NCBI GenBank assembly: GCA_021732415.1
Contig: JAKFVC010000117.1
Coordinates: 1-43,321, forward strand
Source of the DNA: Planctomycetaceae bacterium
GTDB lineage: Bacteria; Planctomycetota; Planctomycetia; Planctomycetales; Planctomycetaceae
DNA: 43,321 nt
Direction: 5' to 3'
Below are positions 32,399-41,212 of the stretch, in pieces (the first letter of the stretch is position 1; every line of letters begins with the position of its first letter). Both the position numbers and the translations under genes were made by a program. The notes below the pieces were generated by a model. The model had not been told where the DNA came from, did no database searches, and saw nothing but the letters and a program-made list of their open reading frames with translations.

Positions 32399-34666
32399 CT
32401 ACTTCTTCGCCAGGATCTCATGCAACACGCGCGGGGGAGACATCGGCAACTGCGTCATACGAACTCCCACTGCGTTGTAAATCGCATTGGCGAGGGCCGC
32501 CGGCGGTGGCACGATGGGGACTTCGCCGACGCCACGGACGCCGTAGGGGTGACCGGGGTTCGGGACTTCGACGATGATCGCTTCAATCATCGGCAGGTCG
32601 AGGCACGTCGGCATGCGATAGTCCAGGAACGTCGAGTTTCGCATCACGCCGCTCTGGTCGTAGAAATACTCTTCGTTCAAACCCCAGCCGATACCCTGCA
32701 CGGCCCCGCCCTGAATCTGTCCTTCGACATACGCGGGGTGAATCGCCGTCCCCACATCCTGCGACGCGGTGTAACGCAGCACGGTCACCTTGCCGGTATC
32801 CGGATCGACTTCCACGTCCACACAGTGAGTCGCAAACGCACCACCCGGGCACTGCGGATCGGCCGACCCACGACCAACGATTGGTTCGCCGTGTTTGCAG
32901 GTCTGAACTACCAGGTCCTTGAAGCTAATCTGCTTACCACCTGGCCCGCTGACTCCGCCGTTTTCATACTTCACTTGATCGGCAGGGACCTCCCACAGGG
33001 TCGCCGCGCGTTGACACATCTGGCGAGCAATATCGAGTCCGGCTTCATACGCAGCCCAACCGGTCGCGAAGGTCACGCGACTGCCGCCGGTGACGTCGGT
33101 GTAGCCCACGCTGTCGGTGTCGCCCACGCTCGGCATGACTTGATCGACGGGGATGCCCAGCGTTTCGGCGAACTGCATCGCAATGCCGGTCCGCGAGCCA
33201 CCAATGTCAGTCGAACCTTCCACCAACCCCACGCTGCCATCGAAATTAACCGTCGCGGTGACGGCCGATTTGAGACCACAATTGAACCAGAAACCTGTCG
33301 CTATCCCGCGGCCCCGATTCTTGCCCGTCAGCGGCGTCTTCCAGTGATCGCTATTCTTAATCGCTTCGACTGATTCAATCATGCCAATCCGCGGATAGAC
33401 GGGCCCATCAATGCGACGAGTTCCCTCAACTGCGGCGTTCTTCAGGCGGAACTCCATCGAACACATTTTGAGCTGTTCGCAGATTTCGTCGATGACTGTT
33501 TCCGTCGCCATTGCGGCATTTGTCGCGCCTGGCGCCCGATATGCGTTGGTATGCGGCTTGTTGACGCAAACGTCAAAGCCATCGACCTTGCCGTTGGGCA
33601 CGTCGTAGCAGGCAAACACGCACATCGCGCCGGCACCGATCGGCGAGCCCGGATAGCCACCCGCTTCATACGCCATGTAGGCTTCCGCAGCGGTAATCTT
33701 GCCGTTGGCATCGGCACCCATCTTAACGCGAATATAGGAACCGGGCGTCGGGCCCGTCCCTTCGAAACAGTCAGCCCGATTCATGATGATCTTGACCGGC
33801 CGGCCCGTCTTCTTCGACAGTATGGCCGCGACCGGTTCCAGGTACACCGAGACCTTGCCGCCGAAGCCGCCGCCGATTTCCATCGGAATGACTTTGACGT
33901 TGCCGACCGGGATATGACACAGTTCCGCCACTTGCTGGCGGGCGGTGAATGACCCCTGAGTGCTGCACCAGACTGTCACCTTGCCGTCAGAATTCCACAT
34001 CGCCGTGCCGTTGTGGGGCTCGATGTATCCCTGATGAACGGTCGCCGTGTTGAACTCGCGTTCGACGATCACCTTGGCCGCTTTGAAGCCCGCTTCGAGA
34101 TCCCCTTTTTCGAATCGGAAGTGCTTCGCGACATTGCTGAGCTGCTTCGTTTCTTCACCCAGCGAATTCGTGTAAACGTTGTTGTGCAGCAAGGGAGCAT
34201 CGGGCTTCATCGCTTCGGGGGCGGTGAGCACCGGCTTCAAAACTTCGTACTCAACCTTGATCAGCTTGCACGCGTCTTCGGCGATATTCACCGTATCGGC
34301 CGCCACCGCCGCCACCGCATGGCCGCGATACAGGGCCTTGGGCCCGGCGAGCACATTGTGCCGCAAGTGCTGCAGGTTGATGGCCCCTTCGCCGAGTTCC
34401 GCGATCTTGTTTTCCGCATCGGGAAAATCATCCACGGTCACCACAGCATGCACGCCGGGCAATGCCAGCGCGGCGGAATAATCAATCGACTTGATGTTCG
34501 CATGCGCGTGCGGGCTGCGGAGCATCACGCCGAACAACATGCCGGTCAGCCGAATGTCGCCGCCGTACTTGGCCCTACCGGTAACTTTATCCACGCCATC
34601 GTGGCGGATCGGGCGAGTCCCAATGACGGTGTATTTCTTGCCGGGGTTGGCTTCGGTTGTCGACAT
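32399..34666 (-). CDS. Molybdenum hydroxylase large subunit (xanthine dehydrogenase family)
   Basis: A 755-residue molybdopterin-cytosine or -guanine dinucleotide-binding subunit of a xanthine-oxidase-type hydroxylase. The N-terminal ald_Xan domain (DKVTGRAKYGGDIRLTGML) is followed by the Mo-binding halves: GGFGGKVSVYLEPVAAILSK, NAYRAPGATNAA and a C-terminal GVRGVGEVPIVPPPAALANA with the catalytic Glu in VGE. The active loop AYRAPG is the xanthine-oxidase type and differs from the AYRCSFR of form I CO dehydrogenase, so CO oxidation is unlikely. The likely job is hydroxylation of a heterocycle, purine or aldehyde; the substrate is unknown. It is the last gene of the FAD - 2Fe-2S - Mo operon; the 215-base gap upstream holds repeats. 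Confidence 0.95.
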   Translation of the reverse strand: MSTTEANPGKKYTVIGTRPIRHDGVDKVTGRAKYGGDIRLTGMLFGVMLRSPHAHANIKSIDYSAALALPGVHAVVTVDDFPDAENKIAELGEGAINLQHLRHNVLAGPKALYRGHAVAAVAADTVNIAEDACKLIKVEYEVLKPVLTAPEAMKPDAPLLHNNVYTNSLGEETKQLSNVAKHFRFEKGDLEAGFKAAKVIVEREFNTATVHQGYIEPHNGTAMWNSDGKVTVWCSTQGSFTARQQVAELCHIPVGNVKVIPMEIGGGFGGKVSVYLEPVAAILSKKTGRPVKIIMNRADCFEGTGPTPGSYIRVKMGADANGKITAAEAYMAYEAGGYPGSPIGAGAMCVFACYDVPNGKVDGFDVCVNKPHTNAYRAPGATNAAMATETVIDEICEQLKMCSMEFRLKNAAVEGTRRIDGPVYPRIGMIESVEAIKNSDHWKTPLTGKNRGRGIATGFWFNCGLKSAVTATVNFDGSVGLVEGSTDIGGSRTGIAMQFAETLGIPVDQVMPSVGDTDSVGYTDVTGGSRVTFATGWAAYEAGLDIARQMCQRAATLWEVPADQVKYENGGVSGPGGKQISFKDLVVQTCKHGEPIVGRGSADPQCPGGAFATHCVDVEVDPDTGKVTVLRYTASQDVGTAIHPAYVEGQIQGGAVQGIGWGLNEEYFYDQSGVMRNSTFLDYRMPTCLDLPMIEAIIVEVPNPGHPYGVRGVGEVPIVPPPAALANAIYNAVGVRMTQLPMSPPRVLHEILAKK

Positions 34667-34708
34667 ATTGGTGTTCTCGCGGAACGGGTGTCAGTTGTAA
34701 TTCTCAGG

Positions 34709-34855
34709 CGAGCGTCCGGCGTAAGCCGGATGGTTTTTATACAGTTTCGAACATCTTGAAATGCGTAACCAAACCAAGCATGCTACACAAAAAACTTTGT
34801 CTTCCTTCGCGCCCTTCGTGACCTTCTGTTCAAATCCTTATAAACAGAAGGTCAC
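34709..34855. repeat. Lone family H arm and a 13-bp hairpin inside the hydroxylase operon
   Basis: Bases 34709-34736 match the left arm of the 16643-16786 element (GGCGAGCGTCCGGCGTAAGC core) without a partner. A stem of 13 bp, 34818-34830 with 34843-34855 (GTGACCTTCTGTT), follows, with weaker pairing outside it. Both lie between the 2Fe-2S and Mo subunit genes. Confidence 0.78.
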
Positions 34856-34881
34856 AAAGAACACGAAGAGATTTTTGTTAA

Positions 34882-35379
34882 TCAAACTTTTGCTTCGCTG
34901 CAGCAGCCACTCATCTTGCCGGCCGCATCTTGGACTGCTCGGACGATCTTGTCGTAGCCCGTGCAGCGACAAAGATTACCTGCCAGATAGAAGCGGATGT
35001 CGTGTTCGCTGGGATTGGGATTCTCGGCGAGCAGCGACTTGGCCTGCATGATGAAGCCCGGGGTGCAAATTCCGCATTGCAGAGCGGCATTGTTCAGAAA
35101 GGAATCCTGCAGCGGGTGCAGTTGGCCGTTGCAAGCGACCCCTTCAATGGTCTCCACCGTGGCCCCGTCGGCTTCCACCGCGAGCACCAGGCAACTGACC
35201 ACCGGCCGGCCATCGAGATGCACCGTGCAGGCGCCGCAGTTGCCGTTCGAGCAACCTTCCTTCGTACCCGTCATATCGAGACTGTCACGCAGAACTTCCA
35301 GCAGCGTTTGACGCGGCTCACACAGAAAATCTTTCTGCGTGCCGTTGATCGTAGTGCTGACGATGCGTTTCTTGGCCAT
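34882..35379 (-). CDS. Molybdenum hydroxylase 2Fe-2S subunit
   Basis: A 165-residue iron-sulfur subunit that passes electrons from the Mo centre to FAD. The plant-ferredoxin-type cluster is bound by CSNGNCGACTVHLDG and a following Cys (VVSCLVLA); the second cluster domain has CGICTPGFIM and LCRCTGYDKIV. All eight Cys expected for the family are present. ATG 35377-35379 has AGGA nine bases upstream. It sits between the FAD and Mo subunit genes on the same strand, in the order seen in CoxM-S-L type operons. The final CCSEAKV tail has an extra Cys pair whose role is unclear. Confidence 0.96.
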   Translation of the reverse strand: MAKKRIVSTTINGTQKDFLCEPRQTLLEVLRDSLDMTGTKEGCSNGNCGACTVHLDGRPVVSCLVLAVEADGATVETIEGVACNGQLHPLQDSFLNNAALQCGICTPGFIMQAKSLLAENPNPSEHDIRFYLAGNLCRCTGYDKIVRAVQDAAGKMSGCCSEAKV

Positions 35380-35410
35380 GGGATGATTTCCTGAAAAACT
35401 CAGCGTGATC

Positions 35411-35472
35411 GTAGCCCGACTCTCTAAGTCGGAAGAATTAACGCGCGAACCCGACTCAAAGAGTCGGGCTAC
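35411..35472. repeat. Inverted repeat that supplies the stop codon of the FAD subunit gene
   Basis: Arms 35411-35432 and 35451-35472 (22 nt, two mismatches; GTAGCCCGACTCTCTAAGTC). The right arm overlaps 35469-35471, the TAG stop of the FAD subunit gene. The related lone palindrome is at about 26146-26166. Confidence 0.87.
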
Positions 35473-36341
35473 GTCGCGCGAGCCCGTTCGACCGCCTGTT
35501 GGATGACGCGAGCTGTCAGGACTCCGGTGACATGCTTCCGGAATTCGATCGTCCCGCGCATATCATCAATCGGTGTCGCAATAGCCCGAGCGGCCTCTGC
35601 CGCCTTCTGAATGGTCGCTTCCGAGACTGCCTGACCAATCAATGCCTTCGCAGCGGCGTCTGCGACCAACGGCTTGGCGGCCACAGCCCCTAACGCAATC
35701 TTCGCCGCCACAAAATTCTGGCCAGCGGCGTCGAGCGTCACCGACACCCCCACGCCGACAACCGCGATGTCCATTTCGTTGCGCGGGATGAATCGCTGAT
35801 AAGCCGATCCACTGTGGGCAGCTCGAGCGGGCAGCTTGATCTCCACGACGAACTCACCCCGTTCGAGGATGTTTTTGCCGGGCCCCGTACAAAAAGTATC
35901 GACCGAGACTTCACGCGTTCCTTTCGGACCAGCAATCACCACAATCGCGCCAAGAGCGATCAGCGAGGGAGTCGAATCAGCGGCGGGACCCGAGTTACAC
36001 AGGTTGCCCCCGACACTCGCCCGGCTTTGGATTTGAATGCCGCCGATGATCGTCGCGCTGTCGGTCAATGCGGAATAGGCAGCGGTGATTTGCGCATCGT
36101 GATACAGGCGATAACACGGGACCGCCGCACCGATTCGCAAGCCTGTGGTGGAAAAATCGATCGCGGTCAATTCCGGGATCTTTTTAATATCGACCACCAA
36201 ATCCGGGGTCAGACGGCCGACTCGGACCTGATCAATGAGGTCCGTTCCCCCCGCCATCGGCCGGGCCGCACCATTGTGCGATTGCAGCAACTGGACCGCC
36301 TCCGCGACCGTAGTCGGCGCGGCGTAGTCAAAATCACGCAT
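35469..36341 (-). CDS. Molybdenum hydroxylase FAD-binding subunit
   Basis: A 290-residue CoxM/XdhB-type flavoprotein subunit that takes electrons from the 2Fe-2S subunit to the final acceptor. The FAD motifs are PMAGGTDLIDQVRVG (about 31-45) and GGNLCNSGPAADSTPSLIALGA (in part: NLCNSGPAADSTP, about 115-127), and the C-terminal CO dehydrogenase flavoprotein domain (VGVSVTLDAAGQNFVAAKIA onwards) is complete. ATG 36339-36341 has AAAGG ten bases before it. It is the first gene of the three-gene unit. Its stop codon lies in a repeat arm, so the natural end may have been set by an insertion of the repeat (inference). Confidence 0.95.
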   Translation of the reverse strand: MRDFDYAAPTTVAEAVQLLQSHNGAARPMAGGTDLIDQVRVGRLTPDLVVDIKKIPELTAIDFSTTGLRIGAAVPCYRLYHDAQITAAYSALTDSATIIGGIQIQSRASVGGNLCNSGPAADSTPSLIALGAIVVIAGPKGTREVSVDTFCTGPGKNILERGEFVVEIKLPARAAHSGSAYQRFIPRNEMDIAVVGVGVSVTLDAAGQNFVAAKIALGAVAAKPLVADAAAKALIGQAVSEATIQKAAEAARAIATPIDDMRGTIEFRKHVTGVLTARVIQQAVERARAT

Positions 36342-36536
36342 CTGAAGACAAACCTTTCGGCCAATAATCCAGCCGGATCGGAAGGAGATAATACCAGCGG
36401 CGCAGCTTAGTTAGGTTACCGTGACCCGGAAAACTAGCAAGCAACAGAGCGGTCATTTTCGATGAGCGACACGATCGTGGAGCGACGACACGATTGTGCC
36501 ACCCCGTATTGGCGAATCCCTCGCAATTTCCGCAGC

Positions 36537-38252
36537 TCAGCGTTCATCCGGCTTCGGAATCCGTCGAGAGGGGTAGCAGCTTCCGAGACAGAACAGGATA
36601 TCGCGGAACGTGCGATCGCCCTGGAACTTTGGTTCGCCGGTCTGATGATCGAGGTGATCAGCGCCCACGCTATAGACCATCGCGCCCCCCTCACCTTCAC
36701 GCAGATAGCGCAGCGGCTGACTGTCAAACGGATCGATTGGTACCTGGGCGAGATACATCGGTACCAATTGCGCCAGCGATTCGGGATATTTCTTCTCGGC
36801 CTGACGATACTGCTCAACCTGGAGGGCCGTCTTGTTGATCAGCTCGCGAGCGTCCTCAATCCACAATCTACAGCACGCCACGGAGAACGTGGGATACGCA
36901 CTGAGAGCCAATTTCGTCAGACCGACCCGTTTCTCTTCGGGCATCCCGTAGCCAAAACCGTCGAATTCGCTGGCCGGAACCAGGAATCGATGGCGATTCT
37001 TCTCGAACGGGGCTGGCGTCAACAACAGATTGTCGGCTCCCAGAAAAACGCGATCCAGGAACCTGGTGGAATCTGTTGCCGATTGGGACGCGCGCTGGAT
37101 GACCCTCATCCGGGGATCATTTTTGTTTTGAGGTTTGCTGCTAATCAGCATATGAGCATGCTCGTAAAGCAGTATCCCCTCCAACCGACGTACCATGCTT
37201 TCACGATGCGACGCGAAAGCGGTCCCTTTCAAGGGTTCAATCCGGGCCACGAGCGGACTGGCAGGCGTGCTTTCAAACAACCACCGTTCTAACAACGCGG
37301 ACCGCGTATCGGCGAATTCGCTACTCACGATCAGACACTCCGCGTCCGAATAGACGCGGAGTTGATCGCTGCAGAGGGCCAGGGTATTGAGGTAGCGAAT
37401 CGCTCGTTCGTGATCGCGCTCTTCAATGGCAATGATTGTTGCCAGTCGCGCGGCGTTCAGGATTTTCCCGAATCCCGTCAGCTCGTGGCGATCCCAAGTC
37501 AGCAGATCATTGTTGGCCGGCCGGAAGGGCGTCTTTCTCAGCATCGCTTCGGCGGCTTCGACATAGACCCGAGAGATCTTGTTGGCGTCCTCGATGGCCT
37601 TTCGAATCAGAGCCTGGGACAACGGCTTGTACGGCGAGTGACTGATTTGAAAAGCGGGATTCTTCGACGTGGACACCTCATCGAGAATGGCGATGTATTG
37701 GGGAGGCTGAGTTGCGTCCTGGGGTTCGGCGCTCGCCCCTGGCGGCATCCTCCAGCCCTTCGCGTCGGCGACAACCTGCTGAATTGTCTGCCGGGCGACG
37801 CCGCAGACGATCCAGCTTTGGAGCATCAGCGTCAACAACACACAACCCAGGCTTCCCAGCAACCACAGCGAGAGGCGTTTCAACGACCACTGCCGAGCAG
37901 CCGGTGCCATACCTTGAGTGCGCCACAATCCACAATAAGAGAGAACGATCGTGGCTGCCAAATGAGTCAGAACGGCTCCCACGATCACCGTCACACCCGT
38001 GGCGGAGCCCAGATCCGTCGTTCCTAAAATAAATAGGATGGCTCTGGCATTTTGGAATTCGAACGGCGCTCCGCAAAAAATATCCACGACCACTACGATG
38101 AACACAAACACGAAGGGGCCGGCAAACATCGGCAAGAACCACTGCGACACCTTCCAGCGAAAGCGCGAGACGAGGGCAATGATCAGAGCCCAGACGATTA
38201 CGATCGGCACGGCACAAGCCAGCGCCAGCCAGATCCGCAGTGCCAGACTCAT
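36537..38252 (-). CDS. Membrane protein of unknown function
   Basis: A 571-residue protein that I do not recognise. The N-terminal 165 residues hold four hydrophobic segments (about 5-29, 38-60, 83-112 and 130-150), and the remaining 400 residues are soluble, mostly helical, and most likely outside the membrane on one side. The C-terminal part, YRQAEKKYPESLAQLVPMYL with IDPFDSQPLRYLREGEGGAM and VYSVGADHLDHQTG, resembles the module found at the end of many planctomycete hypotheticals and pseudopilin-like proteins. ATG 38250-38252 has GGAAGG at good distance. The gap to the FAD gene start (195 bases) makes a joint operon with the hydroxylase genes unlikely, since that operon begins downstream on the same strand. 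Confidence 0.82.
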   Translation of the reverse strand: MSLALRIWLALACAVPIVIVWALIIALVSRFRWKVSQWFLPMFAGPFVFVFIVVVVDIFCGAPFEFQNARAILFILGTTDLGSATGVTVIVGAVLTHLAATIVLSYCGLWRTQGMAPAARQWSLKRLSLWLLGSLGCVLLTLMLQSWIVCGVARQTIQQVVADAKGWRMPPGASAEPQDATQPPQYIAILDEVSTSKNPAFQISHSPYKPLSQALIRKAIEDANKISRVYVEAAEAMLRKTPFRPANNDLLTWDRHELTGFGKILNAARLATIIAIEERDHERAIRYLNTLALCSDQLRVYSDAECLIVSSEFADTRSALLERWLFESTPASPLVARIEPLKGTAFASHRESMVRRLEGILLYEHAHMLISSKPQNKNDPRMRVIQRASQSATDSTRFLDRVFLGADNLLLTPAPFEKNRHRFLVPASEFDGFGYGMPEEKRVGLTKLALSAYPTFSVACCRLWIEDARELINKTALQVEQYRQAEKKYPESLAQLVPMYLAQVPIDPFDSQPLRYLREGEGGAMVYSVGADHLDHQTGEPKFQGDRTFRDILFCLGSCYPSRRIPKPDER

Positions 38253-38323
38253 GGCAGGCCTTCCGCGTTAAAGCGTTGCAAGAGATCGTTTGTCGCGCGA
38301 GTTTCGAGACGGACATTCAGTTT

Positions 38324-38405
38324 GTGAGCGGCATGGCGCTAGCCACCGGTTCTTCAGCGCAACGTCCATTCTGAAAGAACCGGCGGCTAGCGCCGTACCG
38401 CTCAC
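38324..38405. repeat. Inverted repeat before the TIM-barrel gene stop
   Basis: Arms 38324-38354 and 38375-38405 (31 nt, three mismatches; GGCGCTAGCCACCGGTTCTT core) lie between the stop of the TIM-barrel gene and the start of the membrane protein gene. It could end transcription of the TIM-barrel gene. Confidence 0.88.
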
Positions 38406-38420
38406 GAGGGCAATAAAGTT

Positions 38421-39359
38421 TTATGCCTTCTTGATCTGCAGAATCTTATCCATCCGCGTGGAAATATCGGTCAGCCGTTCCTTGCCGCCACCTTGAACTT
38501 CGGCGGTGCCCCAGACGTCGGTGATTCCGACTTCTCCCAGGGCCTTCAGCACGGCGGGCCAGTCGCTGTCACCTTCGCCCAGCGGGGCCGTAAAGCCGGC
38601 GTAGGGGCCCTTTTTGTCGCGCAGGCTGCGACTGTAGTCTTTAATGTCGACCTTCAGGATCCGCTTGCCGAGCGTTTTGATCCATTGCTCGGGCCAGCCG
38701 TAATTGACGACGTTGCCGACATCAAAATAGGCGCCGACCTGCGGACTCTGGAAGTCGTCGATGTAGCGGGCGAATTCGAGGGGACTCAGCAGGAACATGT
38801 TCCAGACGTTTTCGAAGGCAATCTTGATCCCCAGCTCGGTCGCCAGGGTGAGGGCCTTCTTAATTTCTGCCTGAGTTCGCGTGTAGCAATCGGCGTACGA
38901 GATTTCCTTGTTGACGATGCCCACCACCAGCAACACGGTCGTCCCGCCATAGGCCTTGCAATCCTTAATGGCCTGCAGCAAGCCGTTCAAGCCGTTTTCG
39001 CGCACCTTGGGGTCGGGATGTGACAACGGCTGCGACCAGTGAGTGTGCGTCACGACGCCGTGGATCGTGAGTCCCGTTTCATCGCGCGCTTTCAGGACTT
39101 CCTCATGTTTGAGCGGCGGACCATCCACATCGATTCCGTGGAAGCCACATTCCTTGACCAATTTGAATTTGTCGAGGACCGTCGCCCCTTCCACCATGCT
39201 CAGCTTGACCGCTTTTTTGAAGGTGACCACCGGGGCCGCCGCTTCTTGAGCCAACGCAGAGCTGGCGGCCCCACTGACGGCTGCCACAGCCAGCGCTGAA
39301 GCCGCCAGGGCGACTCCTGATTCCTGCAGGAATTCACGGCGATTGACGGGCTGAATCAT
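38421..39359 (-). CDS. Tat-exported sugar phosphate isomerase/epimerase-like TIM-barrel protein
   Basis: A 312-residue xylose-isomerase-like barrel protein. ATG 39357-39359 is well supported by AGGAG eight bases upstream; the longest frame starts at 39530 and translates a family G repeat. The N-terminus is a Tat signal (NRREFLQESGVALAASALAV), so a folded, probably metal-containing protein is exported. Barrel features are GFHGIDVDGPPLKHEEV, HGVVTHTHWSQPL, IAFENVWNMFL (metal-binding Glu), VGAYFDVGNVVNYG (Asp) and LKVDIKDYSR (Asp/His region). The family interconverts sugars or inositol derivatives; planctomycetes encode dozens, most with unknown substrates. No operon partner is present. Confidence 0.92.
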   Translation of the reverse strand: MIQPVNRREFLQESGVALAASALAVAAVSGAASSALAQEAAAPVVTFKKAVKLSMVEGATVLDKFKLVKECGFHGIDVDGPPLKHEEVLKARDETGLTIHGVVTHTHWSQPLSHPDPKVRENGLNGLLQAIKDCKAYGGTTVLLVVGIVNKEISYADCYTRTQAEIKKALTLATELGIKIAFENVWNMFLLSPLEFARYIDDFQSPQVGAYFDVGNVVNYGWPEQWIKTLGKRILKVDIKDYSRSLRDKKGPYAGFTAPLGEGDSDWPAVLKALGEVGITDVWGTAEVQGGGKERLTDISTRMDKILQIKKA

Positions 39360-39460
39360 TTGAAAATCTCCTCGGCGAAGTTCATCAAGAAGGATGTGTG
39401 AAGAAGCGAGTATATCGTGGGACGTGGGGTGGCGCGTAGCGTGTGGACGGGGGAGGCGGA

Positions 39461-39613
39461 AATGACGAATGACGAAATCCGAATGTCGAATCAATGACCA
39501 ATGCCCCAATGACGAATGAGCTGAATTCACTGGCTAAGACGTATAAACCACTTGGACATTCGGGCTTCGTCATTCGACATTCTTTCGTCATTCGGATTTC
39601 GTCATTCGTCATT
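39461..39613. repeat. Inverted repeat, family G copy 2
   Basis: The gap 39360-39776 has no gene. Arms 39461-39485 and 39589-39613 are perfect reverse complements (25 nt) and identical to the arms at 15780-15804/16094-16118. More copies of the ATGACGAATG unit lie inside. The remaining 163 bases before the DnaJ-like gene hold nothing recognised. Confidence 0.92.
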
Positions 39614-39776
39614 CTTGTTCCACGGTTTGGCACGCCTTCTGCAATATCATCGATGTAAAAGCATTCCAATCCCCGGAATGCGGCAAATTTGGCAGATTCC
39701 TGCCTCGCGGCGTGCTGCCGATTTGACATCCCCATAGAATTCACCACAATCCACGCTGTTACAGCTCCGTCAAACC

Positions 39777-40736
39777 ATGCCAACTACTATGCCCGAAACC
39801 AATTTGTATCAAGTTCTGGGTGTCGCCAAGACCGCGACCCAGGATGAAATAAAGAAGGCCTATCGCAAGCTGACCCGGAAATACCATCCGGACGTCAACC
39901 CGGATAATCCGTCGGCTGAGGCGAAGTTCAAAGAGGTCCAGAACGCGTTTGATACGCTCAGCGAACCCGAAAAACGCAAGCAGTACGACACGTTCGGCCG
40001 GACGATGCCCGGCGGAAGTCCCTTTCCGGGTGGGGCCGGCGGCCAACAGTTCAACTGGGGCCAGGGGGGACAAGCGGGCCCGATTGATCTCGGCAGCCTG
40101 TTTGGCGGCCAGGTCGATTTCGCCGATCTGTTCGGAGGGGGCGGAGGCGGTCCTGGCCAGGGTGCCAGCGGTCGTTCACGCCGTGGCCGGGCCGGCCAGG
40201 ACGTCCAATTGGAAGTCGACATCCCGTTCCGCATCGCGGTCGAAGGGGGCCAGTACGAGCTGCAGTTCGAACGTGGCGGACAGCACGAGCGGCTGATGGT
40301 CAAGATTCCGGCCGGCGTCGATACGGGCTCAGTCGTGCGTCTGGGAGGCCAGGGCGAACCAGGCACAAGCGGCGGACCACCCGGCGATTTGCTGGTGAAA
40401 ATGAACGTCGCCCCCGACCCTGTCTTTCGACGCGACGGACAGAATCTGCTGGTCGACCTGCCGCTGACGATCTCCGAGGCCGTCCTGGGCACAAAGGTTG
40501 AAGTCCCCACGATCCACGAAGGCCTGGTCACCCTGACCGTCCCGCCGGGCACCTCCAGCGGCGCCAAACTGCGTCTGCGAGGCAAAGGGGTTCCCGACCG
40601 CCAGACGGGCAACCGTGGCGATCAGCACGTGGTCATCAAGATCGTGGTCCCCAAAAAGATCGACGAAGCGGCCGAAAAAGCCCTGCAACAATTCGACAGC
40701 CTGACGCCCCTGAATCCGCGCAAAGGCCTGTGGTAA
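39777..40736 (+). CDS. DnaJ-like co-chaperone without zinc finger (CbpA type)
   Basis: A 319-residue class II Hsp40. The J domain (about 8-72) has the HPD motif at 37-39 and stimulates DnaK ATPase. A Gly/Phe-rich linker follows (about 75-140), then the two C-terminal substrate-binding beta domains (from about 145; VDIPFRIAVEGG, VKIPAGVDTGSVVRLGGQGE and VTLTVPPGTSSGAKLRLRGKG). No CxxCxGxG zinc repeats are present, so it is the CbpA/DnaJ-B type. ATG 39777 and ATG 39789 are both possible starts. It is followed by a membrane protein, rnpA and yidD on the same strand, so it could be the first gene of that unit. Confidence 0.95.
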   Translation: MPTTMPETNLYQVLGVAKTATQDEIKKAYRKLTRKYHPDVNPDNPSAEAKFKEVQNAFDTLSEPEKRKQYDTFGRTMPGGSPFPGGAGGQQFNWGQGGQAGPIDLGSLFGGQVDFADLFGGGGGGPGQGASGRSRRGRAGQDVQLEVDIPFRIAVEGGQYELQFERGGQHERLMVKIPAGVDTGSVVRLGGQGEPGTSGGPPGDLLVKMNVAPDPVFRRDGQNLLVDLPLTISEAVLGTKVEVPTIHEGLVTLTVPPGTSSGAKLRLRGKGVPDRQTGNRGDQHVVIKIVVPKKIDEAAEKALQQFDSLTPLNPRKGLW

Positions 40737-40771
40737 CCAGCGCTAGTGTCGGGCGTTACGAAGGACAACCC

Positions 40772-41212
40772 ATGCTTGAGCCCCCCGCTGCCCTGAATGT
40801 GACGACCCGTGGCGGGCATTCTCTGAACCAGCGGGCTCTCGCGTGGGTCTGGATGTTAGGCTTGCTGTGGCCCGTCTGCCTGATCGCCGCAGACCCGCCT
40901 GCCGCGCAGGTTCCGCGCGGCGAACAACCCGTGGTCACAGACGCCAGACCCGTCAAGCCGCCTCCCACGCAGGAGCAAAAACGCAAAGTCGTGGTGTTGA
41001 CGTCGCTGGTGATTGCCGGGATTCTGACAGTCTTGCTGATGTTGTTATTGTGGATTGTCTGGTGGAGTCGGAGGACACATCGACTGTTACGGGCCCCCTT
41101 GCCCGCGGCCAACCGGGGAGACGAATTGTGGTATCTGAAAGCGAAACGCCCCCCGAACCCGACTGCCGACCCACCGTCGCCGGAGAGTCCCTCGCCCCCT
41201 CCACCAACGTGA
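40772..41212 (+). CDS. Small membrane protein upstream of rnpA
   Basis: A 146-residue protein of no known family. The ATG at 40772 is chosen because AAGGA lies six bases upstream; a GTG at 40730 would overlap the DnaJ-like gene. An N-terminal hydrophobic segment (ALAWVWMLGLLWPVCLIAA, about 22-40) is a leader or anchor, and a strong second membrane segment (VVVLTSLVIAGILTVLLMLL, about 71-94) follows a charged stretch. The tail is basic and then Pro/Ser-rich (PPSPESPSPPPP). The rnpA start codon lies inside it and the two frames overlap by 85 or 4 bases, depending on the rnpA start. Translational coupling with rnpA is probable. Confidence 0.78.
   Translation: MLEPPAALNVTTRGGHSLNQRALAWVWMLGLLWPVCLIAADPPAAQVPRGEQPVVTDARPVKPPPTQEQKRKVVVLTSLVIAGILTVLLMLLLWIVWWSRRTHRLLRAPLPAANRGDELWYLKAKRPPNPTADPPSPESPSPPPPT

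Noticed and set aside
32399-36341. CO dehydrogenase (coxMSL)
   Set aside because: Gene order fits, but the active-site loop is AYRAPG, not AYRCSFR.
39360-39530. N-terminal extension of the TIM-barrel gene
   Set aside because: It reads through a family G repeat; the Tat signal and AGGAG support the start at 39359.
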